This document shows positions 25,201 to 33,673 of a DNA stretch of 64,000 nt, one piece after another. Below the pieces are notes generated by a model. That model did no database searches, had not been told where the DNA came from, and saw only the letters and a list, made by a program, of their open reading frames with translations. The position numbers and the translations under genes were made by a program. Position 1 is the first letter of the stretch; each line of letters opens with the position of its first letter. The stretch is from Anderseniella sp963700735 (GTDB lineage Bacteria; Pseudomonadota; Alphaproteobacteria; Rhizobiales; Aestuariivirgaceae): NCBI GenBank assembly GCA_963700735.1, contig CAVOYR010000009.1:177240-241239 (forward strand). The letters are read 5' to 3'.

Positions 25201-25791
25201 CGCGGTGGCGGCAACCTGCTGGGCGAGGAACAGTCGGGCCACATCCGCGAGGTCGGCTTCGAGTTGTATCAGCACATGCTGGAGGAAGCCGTGGCTTCGC
25301 TGCGGTCCGGCGACCTTGAAATTGAAAGCGACGGCCAGTGGTCACCGCAGATCAATGTCGGCACCTCGGTGCTGCTGCCGGAGGAGTTCATTCCCGACCT
25401 GCAGGTGCGGCTGGGCGTCTACCGGCGGCTTGCCGACCTGCCGACCCAGGAAGATCTCGACGGTTTCGCAGCCGAGTTGCAGGACCGGTTTGGCCGCCTG
25501 CCGGAAGAGGTCACGCACCTGATCGACATCGTGTCAATCAAGCTGCTGTGCCGCGCGGCCAACGTGTCGAACATCGATGCCGGGCCAAAGGGGGCCGTTT
25601 TCACGTTCCGGGACGGCAAGTTCCCCAACCCCGAGGCGTTGGTGCAGTGGATCAATGACCAGGGCAGCCGTGCCAAGATCAGGCCGGACATGAAGCTCGT
25701 CATGATCCGCAACTGGGAGACGCCGGCTGACCGGCTGTCCGGCACGCGCCAGCTGATGCAGACACTGGTCAAGCTCGCCGGGGTGACATAA
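22300..25791 (+). CDS. mfd: Transcription-repair coupling factor Mfd
   Basis: Displaces RNA polymerase stalled at DNA lesions and recruits UvrA. 1163 aa, normal length. The N-terminal UvrB-like module has PAWDCLPYDRVSPAAEILSR. The RNA-polymerase-interacting domain is at about 485-560 (LVVHADHGIGRFEGLKV). The translocase core has Walker A CGDVGFGKTEVALRSAF (about 645), the DEEQ box VIDEEQHFGVKHKEKL, LTATPIPRTLQLAL and QIRGRVGRSKQRAYA. A TRCF C-terminal domain ends the protein. The GTG start abuts the sdhE stop, so the two genes are probably translationally coupled. Confidence 0.98.
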   Translation: MTPDDLKKALAQPGKTIVSGAPEGLDGMIAGDLARAAGDRLLLHVARDDQRAAMLAEAISFFHPEVEIIPFPAWDCLPYDRVSPAAEILSRRLSALTRLANGDFKRPCLVLATANAVLQRVPPRSVIRKASFTAAPGSRVDTAELQDYLVKNGFSRTGTVVDPGDYAIRGGIIDIFPPGSEQPVRLDFFGDTLESLRSFDPQSQRTTAQLKGLKLDAASEVLLTPDTISTFRTGYTAAFSGSGMNDAVYEAVSASRRYQGMEHWLPLFYDKLETILDYAGDCVVSLDHLADELMEARKTQISEYYDARLEALNKDTFGAPVYKPLPPNRMYLAGDEWADAMAGRPVVSLTPFEAPEGGQMRVIAAGGRQGRSFAVERAEAGRNVYEAVVGHVRALQKARKRVVLAAWSEGSRDRLQGILKDHELGLVVIAKDGPEALKRSRDMVSVVILGLENGFETDDLAVIAEQDILGDRLVRRSRRQRKASDFISELASLSPGDLVVHADHGIGRFEGLKVVEVQGAPHDCLHLSYHGGDRLFLPVENIDLLSRFGSEDAGVNLDKLGGVAWQARKARLKERVREIANQLIKTAAQRELREADVITLPDGIYDEFASRFPYEETEDQLTAIDAVLGDLARGRPMDRLICGDVGFGKTEVALRSAFVTVMAGKQVAVVVPTTLLARQHFATFSARFKGLPVRIEQASRLVSRKDINEAKKGLESGDVDIIIGTHALLANDVKFRDLGLLVIDEEQHFGVKHKEKLKELRANVHVLTLTATPIPRTLQLALSGVRELSLITTPPLDRLAVRTYISPFDPVIIRETLLRELYRGGQSFYVVPRISDLDEIASFLREQVPEVKVAIAHGRMAPTELDDIMNGFYDRQYDVLLATTIIESGLDIPTANTLIVHRADMFGLAQLYQIRGRVGRSKQRAYALFSVPANKPMTAQAEKRLKVLQSLDSLGAGFNLASHDLDIRGGGNLLGEEQSGHIREVGFELYQHMLEEAVASLRSGDLEIESDGQWSPQINVGTSVLLPEEFIPDLQVRLGVYRRLADLPTQEDLDGFAAELQDRFGRLPEEVTHLIDIVSIKLLCRAANVSNIDAGPKGAVFTFRDGKFPNPEALVQWINDQGSRAKIRPDMKLVMIRNWETPADRLSGTRQLMQTLVKLAGVT

Positions 25792-25823
25792 TTCCGTTGC
25801 TATTGGGGCGCTAATACAACCTC

Positions 25824-26126
25824 ATGAAGAACCTGTTCCCGATATGGCAACTCTGGCTGAACCAGCAGCAGATGATGGGCAATGCCGCCATGACCATCCT
25901 GCATCGCACGATGCAGGGTGCCAATGGCACGCTCAAGGCCAGTGACGTGTTTGAAATGGTGTCGGAGAAGCAGCTTGCGGCGAATGAATCCGCCCTGCAG
26001 GTGCTGAAATCGGTGAACCGGGGCAAGACCAGTGCCGAGCAACTGGCATCCGCGGCCCTCAAGCCCTACAGCAAGCGCACCAAGGCCAATGCGAAGCGGC
26101 TCGGCCGCAAGAAGCGCACCAAGTAA
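25824..26126 (+). CDS. Small basic-tailed protein of unknown function
   Basis: 100 aa encoded 32 nt after mfd on the same strand. It has an N-terminal amphipathic part (MKNLFPIWQLWLNQQQMMGN), a helical, Gln/Met/Ala-rich middle and a strongly basic tail (SKRTKANAKRLGRKKRTK), a layout seen in phasin-like or nucleic-acid-binding proteins. I do not recognise a family. Position suggests co-transcription with mfd but not a repair function. Confidence 0.65.
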   Translation: MKNLFPIWQLWLNQQQMMGNAAMTILHRTMQGANGTLKASDVFEMVSEKQLAANESALQVLKSVNRGKTSAEQLASAALKPYSKRTKANAKRLGRKKRTK

Positions 26127-26147
26127 CCGGGCAACGTGTTCTGAGGT

Positions 26148-26834
26148 TCAGGCGTTGCCGGCAGGCAGGGCGCGCTCGCGGGCCACTTCCTGGATGGCCT
26201 GGGCAATCACTTCCGGCTCCCGCGCTCCCAGCACCGCGAAGCGGTTGCCGATGATGAACGCAGGCACACCGGTCACGCCCATCTGCTGGATTTGAGCAAT
26301 CTCGGCCTGTGTTTCGGCCACGTCGGCATCGCCCGAAAGCAGGTGCTCGACCACGGCGCGCTCTATGCCTGCATCGACCGCAGCATCGGCCAGCACCGTC
26401 TTGTCGGTCAGGTCAGCCCCTTCCATGAAATACAGTTGGAACAGCCGTTCAACGGCGGCGTCCTGCACGCCTTCCGCCATCGCCCAGCGGATGATCCGGT
26501 GGGCATTCAGCGTGTTCGGCGCAACCGTGATCTTGTCGAAGGCGAAGGCGATGTCTTCGGCCCGGCCTGCTGCGCGTACCGGCTCGTAAATCTGTTCGGC
26601 GCCTGCGTCAGAGCCGAACTTGTTGCGCAGGTATGCCTGGCGGTCCATGCCGTTTTCAGGGATCGTGTGGTCAAGCTGGAACGGCCGCCAGCGAATGTCC
26701 ACGTCGATGCCTGGCAGCATGGCCAGCGCTTTTTCCAGCCGCCGCTTGCCGATATAGCACCATGGGCACATCACGTCCGATATGACGTCGATCTCGATTG
26801 GCTCGATGAGAGCGGGGCCGGTCTCAGCTGTCAT
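26148..26834 (-). CDS. DsbA-family oxidoreductase (FrnE/2-hydroxychromene-2-carboxylate isomerase-like)
   Basis: 228-aa cytoplasmic thioredoxin-fold protein with no signal peptide. The active site is C23-P-W-C26 (SDVMCPWCYIGKRRLEKAL), the form typical of FrnE-like proteins. The cis-proline loop is GVTGVPAFIIG. A helical insertion lies between. It is the last gene of a minus-strand operon: its start overlaps the acyl-CoA synthetase stop by 11 nt. Role is probably disulfide/GSH-linked chemistry; the substrate is unknown. Confidence 0.9.
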   Translation of the reverse strand: MTAETGPALIEPIEIDVISDVMCPWCYIGKRRLEKALAMLPGIDVDIRWRPFQLDHTIPENGMDRQAYLRNKFGSDAGAEQIYEPVRAAGRAEDIAFAFDKITVAPNTLNAHRIIRWAMAEGVQDAAVERLFQLYFMEGADLTDKTVLADAAVDAGIERAVVEHLLSGDADVAETQAEIAQIQQMGVTGVPAFIIGNRFAVLGAREPEVIAQAIQEVARERALPAGNA

Positions 26835-28380
26835 TGGCGTGCTCCTTGCGCTGTTTCAGCAGGCTGGCAAGCGACTTGCGCATGATCTTGCCGTTCGGTG
26901 TCTGGGGCAGGGCCTCGCAGAAGAACACCTGTTTCGGCACCTTGTAGCGCGCCAGCGAGCCTCCGGCAAAGTCTATCAGCTCGGCCTCGGTTACAGTCCT
27001 GTCAGGACGTTTCACGATGAATGCGGTGACCAATCGCAAGCCGGGGTTGATCTCCACCTCGGTCACGCCCGCCTGCTGTACTGCCGGGTGCCGCATCAGC
27101 GCATTCTCCACCTCCAGCGGCGAGATGCGATAGCCAAATGATGTCATGACGTCGTCATTGCGGCCTTCGTACCAGAAATAACCGTCGTCATCGAAGTGGC
27201 CAAGGTCACCCCCGACGAACCAGTCGCCGCGATAAACGTCGTGGTCTTCCTCCGGTTTCCCCCAGTAGCCCAGCATCATGCCGGGGTCGGACCGGTGCAC
27301 GGCAATCAGGCCGGTCTCGCCGGGAAGCAGCGGTGTTTCGCCGGAATTCACGCTGAGAATGGCAACGCTGCGGCCTGCCTGCGGTTTGCCGGGGCTGCCG
27401 GGCCTGGTGGGCACCTTGGGCGATGACGACACGTAGGTCGAGATTTCACTCATGCCCAGCGCCTCGTACAGCGGTATTCCGGTCGTTTGCTCCCACTCTT
27501 CCATCAAGGCAACCGGGCAGGCTTCACCCGCCGTCAGGCCGTGCCTCATGCGCCCCACGGCGGAAGGCGACAGGCCGCCGTCGGCCAGCAGTTGCCGGTA
27601 CAGCGCAGGCACAGCCGCCATGATAGTGGGTTGCAGCTGGTTGATCAGCTTGAGCCAGATGGTGCGATCACGCGGGCCGGTATAGACGATCGACGACGCC
27701 CCATTGGCCCACGGGTCGAACAGGCCAGTCCCCAGCGTGTAGGTCCAGTTGAAGGCACCGGTGTGCAGCAACACGTCTTCGCTGCTTATGCCGTACCAGC
27801 CATCATACATCGGCCTGCGGCCCCACACGGCGCGCTGCGCATGCAGCACGCCCTTCGGTGTGCCTGACGTGCCGGAGGTATACACCATGTACCCCGGCTG
27901 CTTGGCGGCCGTGTCTGCCCAGGTGCCGCGCGGGCCGGTCTTGAAGGCCTTGAGGTCGCCGGGGCCGATCAGCTTGATGGACGCGTCGAGCACTGGCAGC
28001 TCCAGCTTGCCGTCATGCACAACCACAGATGCACCACTGTCAGTGATCATGTAGTCGACTTCTGCCGCCGACAGCATGGACGAGGCCGGGATCGGTACCA
28101 TGCCGGCGGCATTTGCCGCAAAGAACACCGCCGCGTAGTCAAAACTGTTGCCCATGCGGATGAAGATGCGCTCACCCACTGGCACCTGCAGCAGGGCGAA
28201 TGAACTTGCCAGCCGCAGCACCGTATCCTCGATCTGGGCGAAGGTTAGGTGGTGGATAGCTTCACCATCGGCGATGGACAACGCCACCTTGTCGGGTGAC
28301 CGGCGCGCAGACGCCGCAATGCAATACCGCGCGAGGTTGAACCGCTCGGGCGGCAGTTCGCCCGTGAACCCGATTGTCAT
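26824..28380 (-). CDS. AMP-dependent acyl-CoA synthetase (benzoate/acetate-CoA ligase-like)
   Basis: Activates a carboxylic acid to its CoA thioester with ATP. 518 aa. The AMP-binding P-loop is MVYTSGTSGTPKGVLHAQRA (about 168-187). YEALGMSEISTY is the A5 motif. GGDLGHFDDDGYFWYEGRNDD and SFGYRISPLEVENAL lead to the C-terminal swivel domain, and the adenylating lysine is in NGKIMRKSL. The acid substrate is not evident. The start overlaps the stop of the upstream YejA-like gene by 4 nt (ATGA), so binding protein, ligase and DsbA-like gene form one unit. Confidence 0.9.
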   Translation of the reverse strand: MTIGFTGELPPERFNLARYCIAASARRSPDKVALSIADGEAIHHLTFAQIEDTVLRLASSFALLQVPVGERIFIRMGNSFDYAAVFFAANAAGMVPIPASSMLSAAEVDYMITDSGASVVVHDGKLELPVLDASIKLIGPGDLKAFKTGPRGTWADTAAKQPGYMVYTSGTSGTPKGVLHAQRAVWGRRPMYDGWYGISSEDVLLHTGAFNWTYTLGTGLFDPWANGASSIVYTGPRDRTIWLKLINQLQPTIMAAVPALYRQLLADGGLSPSAVGRMRHGLTAGEACPVALMEEWEQTTGIPLYEALGMSEISTYVSSSPKVPTRPGSPGKPQAGRSVAILSVNSGETPLLPGETGLIAVHRSDPGMMLGYWGKPEEDHDVYRGDWFVGGDLGHFDDDGYFWYEGRNDDVMTSFGYRISPLEVENALMRHPAVQQAGVTEVEINPGLRLVTAFIVKRPDRTVTEAELIDFAGGSLARYKVPKQVFFCEALPQTPNGKIMRKSLASLLKQRKEHANDS

Positions 28381-30170
28381 GGTGTGGAGATCCAGCCGGT
28401 TTCAGGGCGGAACCCGTACAGCGACGGCTTGGCAGGGTGCTGGACCTGGTTCCAGCGTGCCACCCACTGGCCGGGTGCATGGAACAGCTGCAGCGCGTAG
28501 TGGCCTTCCAGCAGCAGCCGGTCGAGTGCGTGTACTGCATCGTCATAGGTGGCCTTGTCGCGGGCTGACAGCATGGCCTGGATCATCGCGTCGATGGCGG
28601 GGTCATCGGCACCCATGTAGTTGCGCGTGCCTTCCTGGGTGCGGCCCCGGCTGCCCCAATAGAAATCCTGCTCGTTGCCCGGTGACAGCGAGTTGCTCCA
28701 GGTGAACGGGATCATGTCGAAATCATAGGTGTTCAACCGCCGCTGGAACTGCGCCGAGTCGATCTGGCGAATGTCCATCGCCACGCCGATAATCTGCAGC
28801 ATCCGCTGCCAAGCCAGCGCAATGCGCTCCTGCTGGCGGCTGACCACGACAATGGTGAAGGCGAGTGGCTGGCCGTTATCGTTCTGGAGCATGCCATTTG
28901 TGGCCTTCCAGCCCGCATCGTTCAACAATGACAAGGCCTTGCGCAGGTTCTTTCGATCACGCCCGGAGCCGTCTGACTGGGGTAGCTGGTAGGTGCCGTC
29001 CAGGATCGATGGCCGGATGTCGGCACCTGCCTGTTTCAGCATTGCGCGCTCATTGTCCGTGGCCGGATTGCCGATGGCGCTGAGGTAGGAGCCAGAGAAA
29101 TAGCCTTGCGTGCGCTCCATGCGCGAGTGGAACAGGTTGTCGTTGATCCACTTGAAATCAAACGTGTGGATCAGCGCTTCCCGCACGCGCTTGTCGGCGA
29201 ATATCTCGCGCCTCGTGTTGAAAACCAGTGACCAGGCCGGGTTTGGCAAGCCTACCTTGACCTCTTCAAGGGTCACCGGCTTGCCATCGAGGTCGGCATA
29301 GCCCACGGCCCAGCGTGAGGCATCTGTCTCGAACCGCAGCAGAGCTTCGCCCTTCTTGAACGATTCAAACGCGCCCTGCATGTCGCGGTAGTAGTCGTAA
29401 CGGATCGTGTCAAAGTTGTATTGCCCGCGCGCCTGGGGCTGGTCCTTCGCCCAGTAATCCGGGTTGCGGCGGAAGATGATGTGGTCGCCCGAGTCGATGG
29501 TGTCAAACACGTAAGGTCCGGACCCGGTCAGCTTTTCCAGCGTCGTCTGCTCGAAATCCCGCGCTTCGAATACATGCTTCGGCAACACCGGCATCAGGCC
29601 GAGGATGAGCACCAGCTCGCGGTCGCCCGGTTCCAGCTTCATGTGCACGGTATGATCGTCCGGCGTTTCGACCTGCCGGACCTTGGCATAATAGGTCCGG
29701 TGGTTGGGCCGGCCCTTTTCGCGCAGGGTTTCCAGCGAATACACCACGTCATCGGCCAGGATCGGCTCGCCATCCGAGAACTTTGCCGCCGGGTTGAGCC
29801 GGAACGTCACCTCGGTGCGGTCCTCGTTCACATCGATGGTTTCGGCAATATGGCCGTACAGCGTGAAGGCCTCGTCCTTTGAGCGCATCATCAGGCTTTC
29901 GAACACCAGTTCGCGCACGTTCCACACCGGCTGGCCGCGAATGATGAACGGGTTGACGCTGTCGAAGCTGCCGATCAGGGCTTCGCGATAGGCGCCGCCC
30001 TTGGGCGCGTCCGGATTGGCGTAGGGAAAATGCGTGTAGCCGGCGGCAAGGGCGGGTTCGCCCTGCATGGCGATTGCATGACGCGGCTCCGCTGCAGCGG
30101 TGCCGCAAAGCCACAGCGTGATGGCAGTCAAAAGACCGGCCAGTATTCGGACATCAGCAAACATGGGCAT
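28377..30170 (-). CDS. Extracellular solute-binding protein family 5 (YejA-like oligopeptide binding)
   Basis: Periplasmic binding protein of 597 aa for peptides or related compounds. A Sec signal covers about residues 1-27 (cleavage near AAA-EP). The mature N-terminus HAIAMQGEPALAAGYTHFPY, then NPDAPKGGAYREALIGSFDS, is diagnostic of the YejA subgroup. FRLNPAAKFSDGEPI and PFTWSNSLSPGNEQ are typical SBP_bac_5 elements. No yejBEF permease/ATPase genes are beside it; it heads an operon with an acyl-CoA synthetase and a DsbA-like protein, so it is an orphan binding protein. Confidence 0.93.
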   Translation of the reverse strand: MPMFADVRILAGLLTAITLWLCGTAAAEPRHAIAMQGEPALAAGYTHFPYANPDAPKGGAYREALIGSFDSVNPFIIRGQPVWNVRELVFESLMMRSKDEAFTLYGHIAETIDVNEDRTEVTFRLNPAAKFSDGEPILADDVVYSLETLREKGRPNHRTYYAKVRQVETPDDHTVHMKLEPGDRELVLILGLMPVLPKHVFEARDFEQTTLEKLTGSGPYVFDTIDSGDHIIFRRNPDYWAKDQPQARGQYNFDTIRYDYYRDMQGAFESFKKGEALLRFETDASRWAVGYADLDGKPVTLEEVKVGLPNPAWSLVFNTRREIFADKRVREALIHTFDFKWINDNLFHSRMERTQGYFSGSYLSAIGNPATDNERAMLKQAGADIRPSILDGTYQLPQSDGSGRDRKNLRKALSLLNDAGWKATNGMLQNDNGQPLAFTIVVVSRQQERIALAWQRMLQIIGVAMDIRQIDSAQFQRRLNTYDFDMIPFTWSNSLSPGNEQDFYWGSRGRTQEGTRNYMGADDPAIDAMIQAMLSARDKATYDDAVHALDRLLLEGHYALQLFHAPGQWVARWNQVQHPAKPSLYGFRPETGWISTP

Positions 30171-30240
30171 TATCTAGACCGGGATTCGCCGGTAAAATCG
30201 AGCGCGATAACCGCTGCGCCGGCCTTGCGGGGCGCCCGGG

Positions 30241-30582
30241 TCAATGGGCAGCGTTGCTGCGCGGCAGGTACGCATGCCGGTCAGGGTCGTAGTTCTCGAA
30301 GAACTCCGGGATCTGCGGGTGCCGCACCGGGCTGTTGACGTCGTCAACCAGCAGGTTCTGCTCGGAAACGTAGGCGATGTACTCGGTTTCCTCGTTTTCG
30401 GCGAGCAGGTGATAAAACGGCTGATCCTTCGACGGACGCATTTCCTCGGGGATGGATTCCCACCACTCCTCGGTGTTGTTGAAGGTCGGATCAACGTCAA
30501 AGATGACACCGCGGAATGGGAACTTGCGGTGCTTCACCACCTGCCCAATGCCGAATCGCGCCTGTCTGTTGATCGTAGCCAT
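30241..30582 (-). CDS. hspQ: Heat-shock protein HspQ (YccV-like, hemimethylated-DNA-binding fold)
   Basis: 113 aa from ATG 30582 (MATINRQARFGIGQVVKHRK). The longer frame to 30618 has no family support. The core GQVVKHRKFPFRGVIFDVDP, then PFYHLLAE and YVSEQNLL match HspQ, which in enterobacteria promotes degradation of denatured proteins by Lon as a specificity factor. The C-terminal extension of about 30 residues is common in alphaproteobacterial members. Confidence 0.92.
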   Translation of the reverse strand: MATINRQARFGIGQVVKHRKFPFRGVIFDVDPTFNNTEEWWESIPEEMRPSKDQPFYHLLAENEETEYIAYVSEQNLLVDDVNSPVRHPQIPEFFENYDPDRHAYLPRSNAAH

Positions 30583-30651
30583 GTGACAATAGATGCATCC
30601 AAATGCGGCGATGTTCAAGCAGTTGCGTTAACAATTATTACAGATTGATGG

Positions 30652-31710
30652 TCAATTGAGACCGTATTCCGCTGCCTTGCCGGGGTCGCGGGCGGCAACG
30701 AGACGGGCAAGGTCAGCAATGACCTTGGCCTGCTTCCACGTAGCGTCATCCTGCATCTTGCCGTCGATCATCACCGCGCCGGTGCCGTCGGGCATCGCCT
30801 CGAGAATGCGCAGCGCGAACCTGACCTCCTCGACGTCGGGCGAGAACACCCGCTTGGCGATCTCGACCTGCGTCGGGTGAAGTGACCATGCCCCCAGGCA
30901 GCCTTGCAGGAACGCGTTGCGGAATTGCGATTCGCATGCCGCCGGATCGGAAAAGTCACCGAACGGGCCGTAGAATGCCTTGATGCCGTTGCTCTGGCAG
31001 GCATCGACCATCTTGGCCACAGTGTAATGCCACAGGTCCTGCTGGAAGAAGGCACGCGCGGCATTGCCGCTGGCACCATGACCGCCCTGGTCGGCAAGCA
31101 CACCATAGGCCGGGTGGCCGCCGCCAACCCGGGTGGTCTTCATGCCGCGCGAGGCGGCGAGGTCTGCCGGACCAAGCGACATGCCGTGCATGCGGGGCGA
31201 TGCAGCGGCAATCTCGTCAACGTTCTTGACGCCCTGCGCTGTCTCAAGAATGGCGTGGATCATGATCGGCTTCTTCACCCCGGCGCGGGCTTCAAGCTGC
31301 GCAAGGAGCTGGTCGAGGTAGTGGATGTCCCAGGCCCCTTCGACCTTCGGCAGCATCATCACGTCCAGCTTGTGGCCGGCTTCCAGCACGATGCGGGTGA
31401 TATCATCGAGCGCCCACGGGCTGTTGAGGCAGTTGATGCGGGTCCACAGGCCGGTCTGGCCGTAGTCGTGCGCCAGCGCCATCTCGATGAAGCCATCACG
31501 CGCGGCTTCCTTGGCATCTGCGGGAATGGCGTCTTCCAGGTTGCCCAGCACCACGTCCACCTGCGAGATCAGGTCCGGCACCTTTGCGCGCATCTTTTCC
31601 ACATGCGGCGGCAGGAAGTGGATCATGCGTTCCAGCTTGACCGGTATTTCGCGCATCGGCTCCGGTGCGCCGATGGCAAGTGGCTTGTAGAACTGGCTGG
31701 GAAGTTTCAT
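30652..31710 (-). CDS. HpcH/HpaI aldolase family, L-malyl-CoA/beta-methylmalyl-CoA lyase-like
   Basis: 352 aa. Family members cleave or form malyl-CoA or methylmalyl-CoA with glyoxylate, using Mg2+. The N-terminus (FYKPLAIGAP) and motifs NLEDAIPADAKEAARDG, WTRINCLNSPW, MLPKVEGAWDIHYLDQLL and the ILETAQGV metal-ligand Glu are characteristic. MHGMSLGPADLAASRGMKTT follows, then LHPTQVEIAKRVFSP near the C-terminus. It is longer than Rhodobacter Mcl1 (about 320 aa) owing to an insert around HPAYGVLADQGGHGASG. With the glyoxylate aminotransferase at 7829 it points to active glyoxylate metabolism, though the two are far apart. Confidence 0.88.
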   Translation of the reverse strand: MKLPSQFYKPLAIGAPEPMREIPVKLERMIHFLPPHVEKMRAKVPDLISQVDVVLGNLEDAIPADAKEAARDGFIEMALAHDYGQTGLWTRINCLNSPWALDDITRIVLEAGHKLDVMMLPKVEGAWDIHYLDQLLAQLEARAGVKKPIMIHAILETAQGVKNVDEIAAASPRMHGMSLGPADLAASRGMKTTRVGGGHPAYGVLADQGGHGASGNAARAFFQQDLWHYTVAKMVDACQSNGIKAFYGPFGDFSDPAACESQFRNAFLQGCLGAWSLHPTQVEIAKRVFSPDVEEVRFALRILEAMPDGTGAVMIDGKMQDDATWKQAKVIADLARLVAARDPGKAAEYGLN

Positions 31711-31858
31711 GGACCGGCACCCTCATGTATTGCTGCGATGCAGCATGAATAGAGCAGCCAGGCTCACCGGGCAATCACCATTCATGTTGTTGCGCGGCGC
31801 AGCTTTGGCGTCTAAACCGGCCCTCATCTCTTCGCCCGGACTTGAGCATCGGCCCGCC

Positions 31859-32999
31859 ATGACAGACGCACATACCGTTCAGCCCCTGAGCGGGATAAAG
31901 GTACTCGACTTTTCAACCCTGCTGCCGGGGCCGCTTGCCACGCTGTTCCTGGCCGAGGCAGGCGCCGACGTGGTCAAGATCGAGCGGCCGGGCGACGGCG
32001 AGGACATGCGCCACTATGAGCCGAAATGGGGCCACGAGGCAGTCAACTTCGCCATGCTGAACCGGGGCAAGCAATCGCTGGCGCTCGACCTGAAGTCGCC
32101 GAAGCACCTGGAGTTCCTGCTGCCGCTGATCGCCGAGGCGGATATCATTGTCGAGCAGTTCCGCCCTGGCGTGATGGAGCGGCTGGGCCTGCACTATGAG
32201 GCGGTGCGGCTGGTCAACCCGCGTATCATCTATTGCTCGATCACCGGCTATGGCCAGACGGGCGCAAATGCGCTCAAGGCAGGCCACGACCTCAACTACA
32301 TCGGCGATGCGGGCTTGCTGGCGCTGGCCATGGGCCCCGATGAAAACCCCACCGTGCCACCGTTCCTGGCCGCAGACATCGCCGGTGGCAGCTATCCGGC
32401 CGTGGTCAATATCCTGCTGGCACTGCTCCAGCGCAACCAGACCGGCGAGGGCACCCACCTCGACATCGCCATGACCGACAACATGTTCATGCTGATGTGG
32501 TGGGCCATCGGGCAGGGGCTGGTAGCCGGACAATGGCCGGGCAATGGCGATGCGCAACTGACCGGCGGGTCGCCACGATACAAGATCTATGCGACATCAG
32601 ACGGCAAGCATGTGGCCGTGGCCGCGCTTGAACAGAAGTTCTGGGACGCATTCTGCGGGGCAATCGGGCTGGCGGAAACCTTCCGCGACGATGCCTCGGA
32701 CCCTGCGGCAACCACAGATGCCGTGCGATCGCTGATATCGGAACACGACGCGGATCATTGGCGGCCCATACTGGCGCAGGCCGACTGCTGCTGTTCCATC
32801 GTTCGCACGCTTGGCCGATGCCATGCGCGACCTGAGCTTCCATGACCGGGGCGTGTTCGACCATACGCTGGTCAACGAGGCGGGCGACACGCTTCCCGCG
32901 ACGCCAGTTGCCGTAGCGCCCCAGTTCCGCGGCAACGCGGACGCCGAAACCTCCGCGCCAGCCCTTGGCGCACACAACGACATGCTGCTGGGCAAGTAA
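31859..32999 (+). CDS. CaiB/BaiF class III CoA transferase, interrupted by a +1 frameshift
   Basis: Transfers CoA between carboxylic acids. Read from ATG 31859 (MTDAHTVQPLSGIKVLDFST). GPLATLFLAEAGADVVKIER, MLNRGKQSLALDLKSP and the ADIAGGSYPAV motif with the catalytic Asp identify the family. The frame is good to SIVRT at 32809, then becomes nonsense. From 32811 the next frame continues LADAMRDLSFHDRGVFDHTL to a stop at 32997-32999, exactly what the family has next. Removing one T of CGCTTGGCC at 32810-32813 would give one 379-aa protein of near-normal length. Sequencing error is likelier than a true pseudogene. Confidence 0.85.
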
Positions 33000-33099
33000 G
33001 CCTGCCTGCCTCACGAATTGCGCACGATATTGTCAATGGCCGCCCTCGGACGGCCGGGTTAATGCTGCGGTAGTCCAAGCGCTGAACGAGGTGGAGACG

Positions 33100-33658
33100 A
33101 TGACGACACGGCGCGCACTCATCGCAGCGCTTGCGCTGACAGCCGCAGCGGGCCTTGCTGCTGGCCCGGTCCAGGCGTTCACGCTCGACAAGGTCGAGAA
33201 GGACGTGGCCGCGGACTATCCGTCGGTTCAGCACGTGTTGCCCAATGCCGTTGCGGTCGGGCCGGCCACAGGCGACGTGCTGCTGATTGATGTGCGTGAG
33301 GAAGACGAATTCGCCGTCAGCCACCTGCCGGGTGCGCTGCGGGCAGACCCGGACATGGACCCGGACGAGTTCATGCAAGCGTTCGGTGACAAGGTGGCGG
33401 GCAAGCAGGTTCTGTTCTATTGCTCGGTGGGAGTACGCTCCTCGGACCTGGCGCAGCGGGTTCGCGAGCGGCTGGCGGCTGCCGGCGCCAGGGACGTTGC
33501 CAACCTGTCTGGCGGCATTTTCCGCTGGCACAATGAACAGCGCACGCTGATGAGCGGCACCGGACGGACGGATCTGGTTCACCCGTACAACGCTAGAGTG
33601 GGGCAGCCTGATCGCCCGTCAGCCCCAGATCAGCTACACACCGGTACCCGGCCAATAG
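33100..33658 (+). CDS. Periplasmic rhodanese-domain protein, C-terminus interrupted by a +1 frameshift
   Basis: A Sec signal peptide (MTTRRALIAALALTAAAGLA, cleavage near VQA-FT) leads to a rhodanese domain. LIDVREEDEFAVSHLPGAL opens it, and the active-site loop is FYCSVGVRSSD with C108. The last part reads as LVHPYNARVGQPDRPSAPDQ in the starting frame. From 33590 the next frame reads TLEWGSLIARQPQISYTPVP and stops at 33656-33658, a much more natural end. One extra base at about 33585-33590 explains this. With the correction the gene ends 15 nt short of the convergent UbiH-like gene instead of overlapping it by 41 nt. Confidence 0.85.
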
Positions 33659-33673
33659 GCCACAGTCCGGGTT

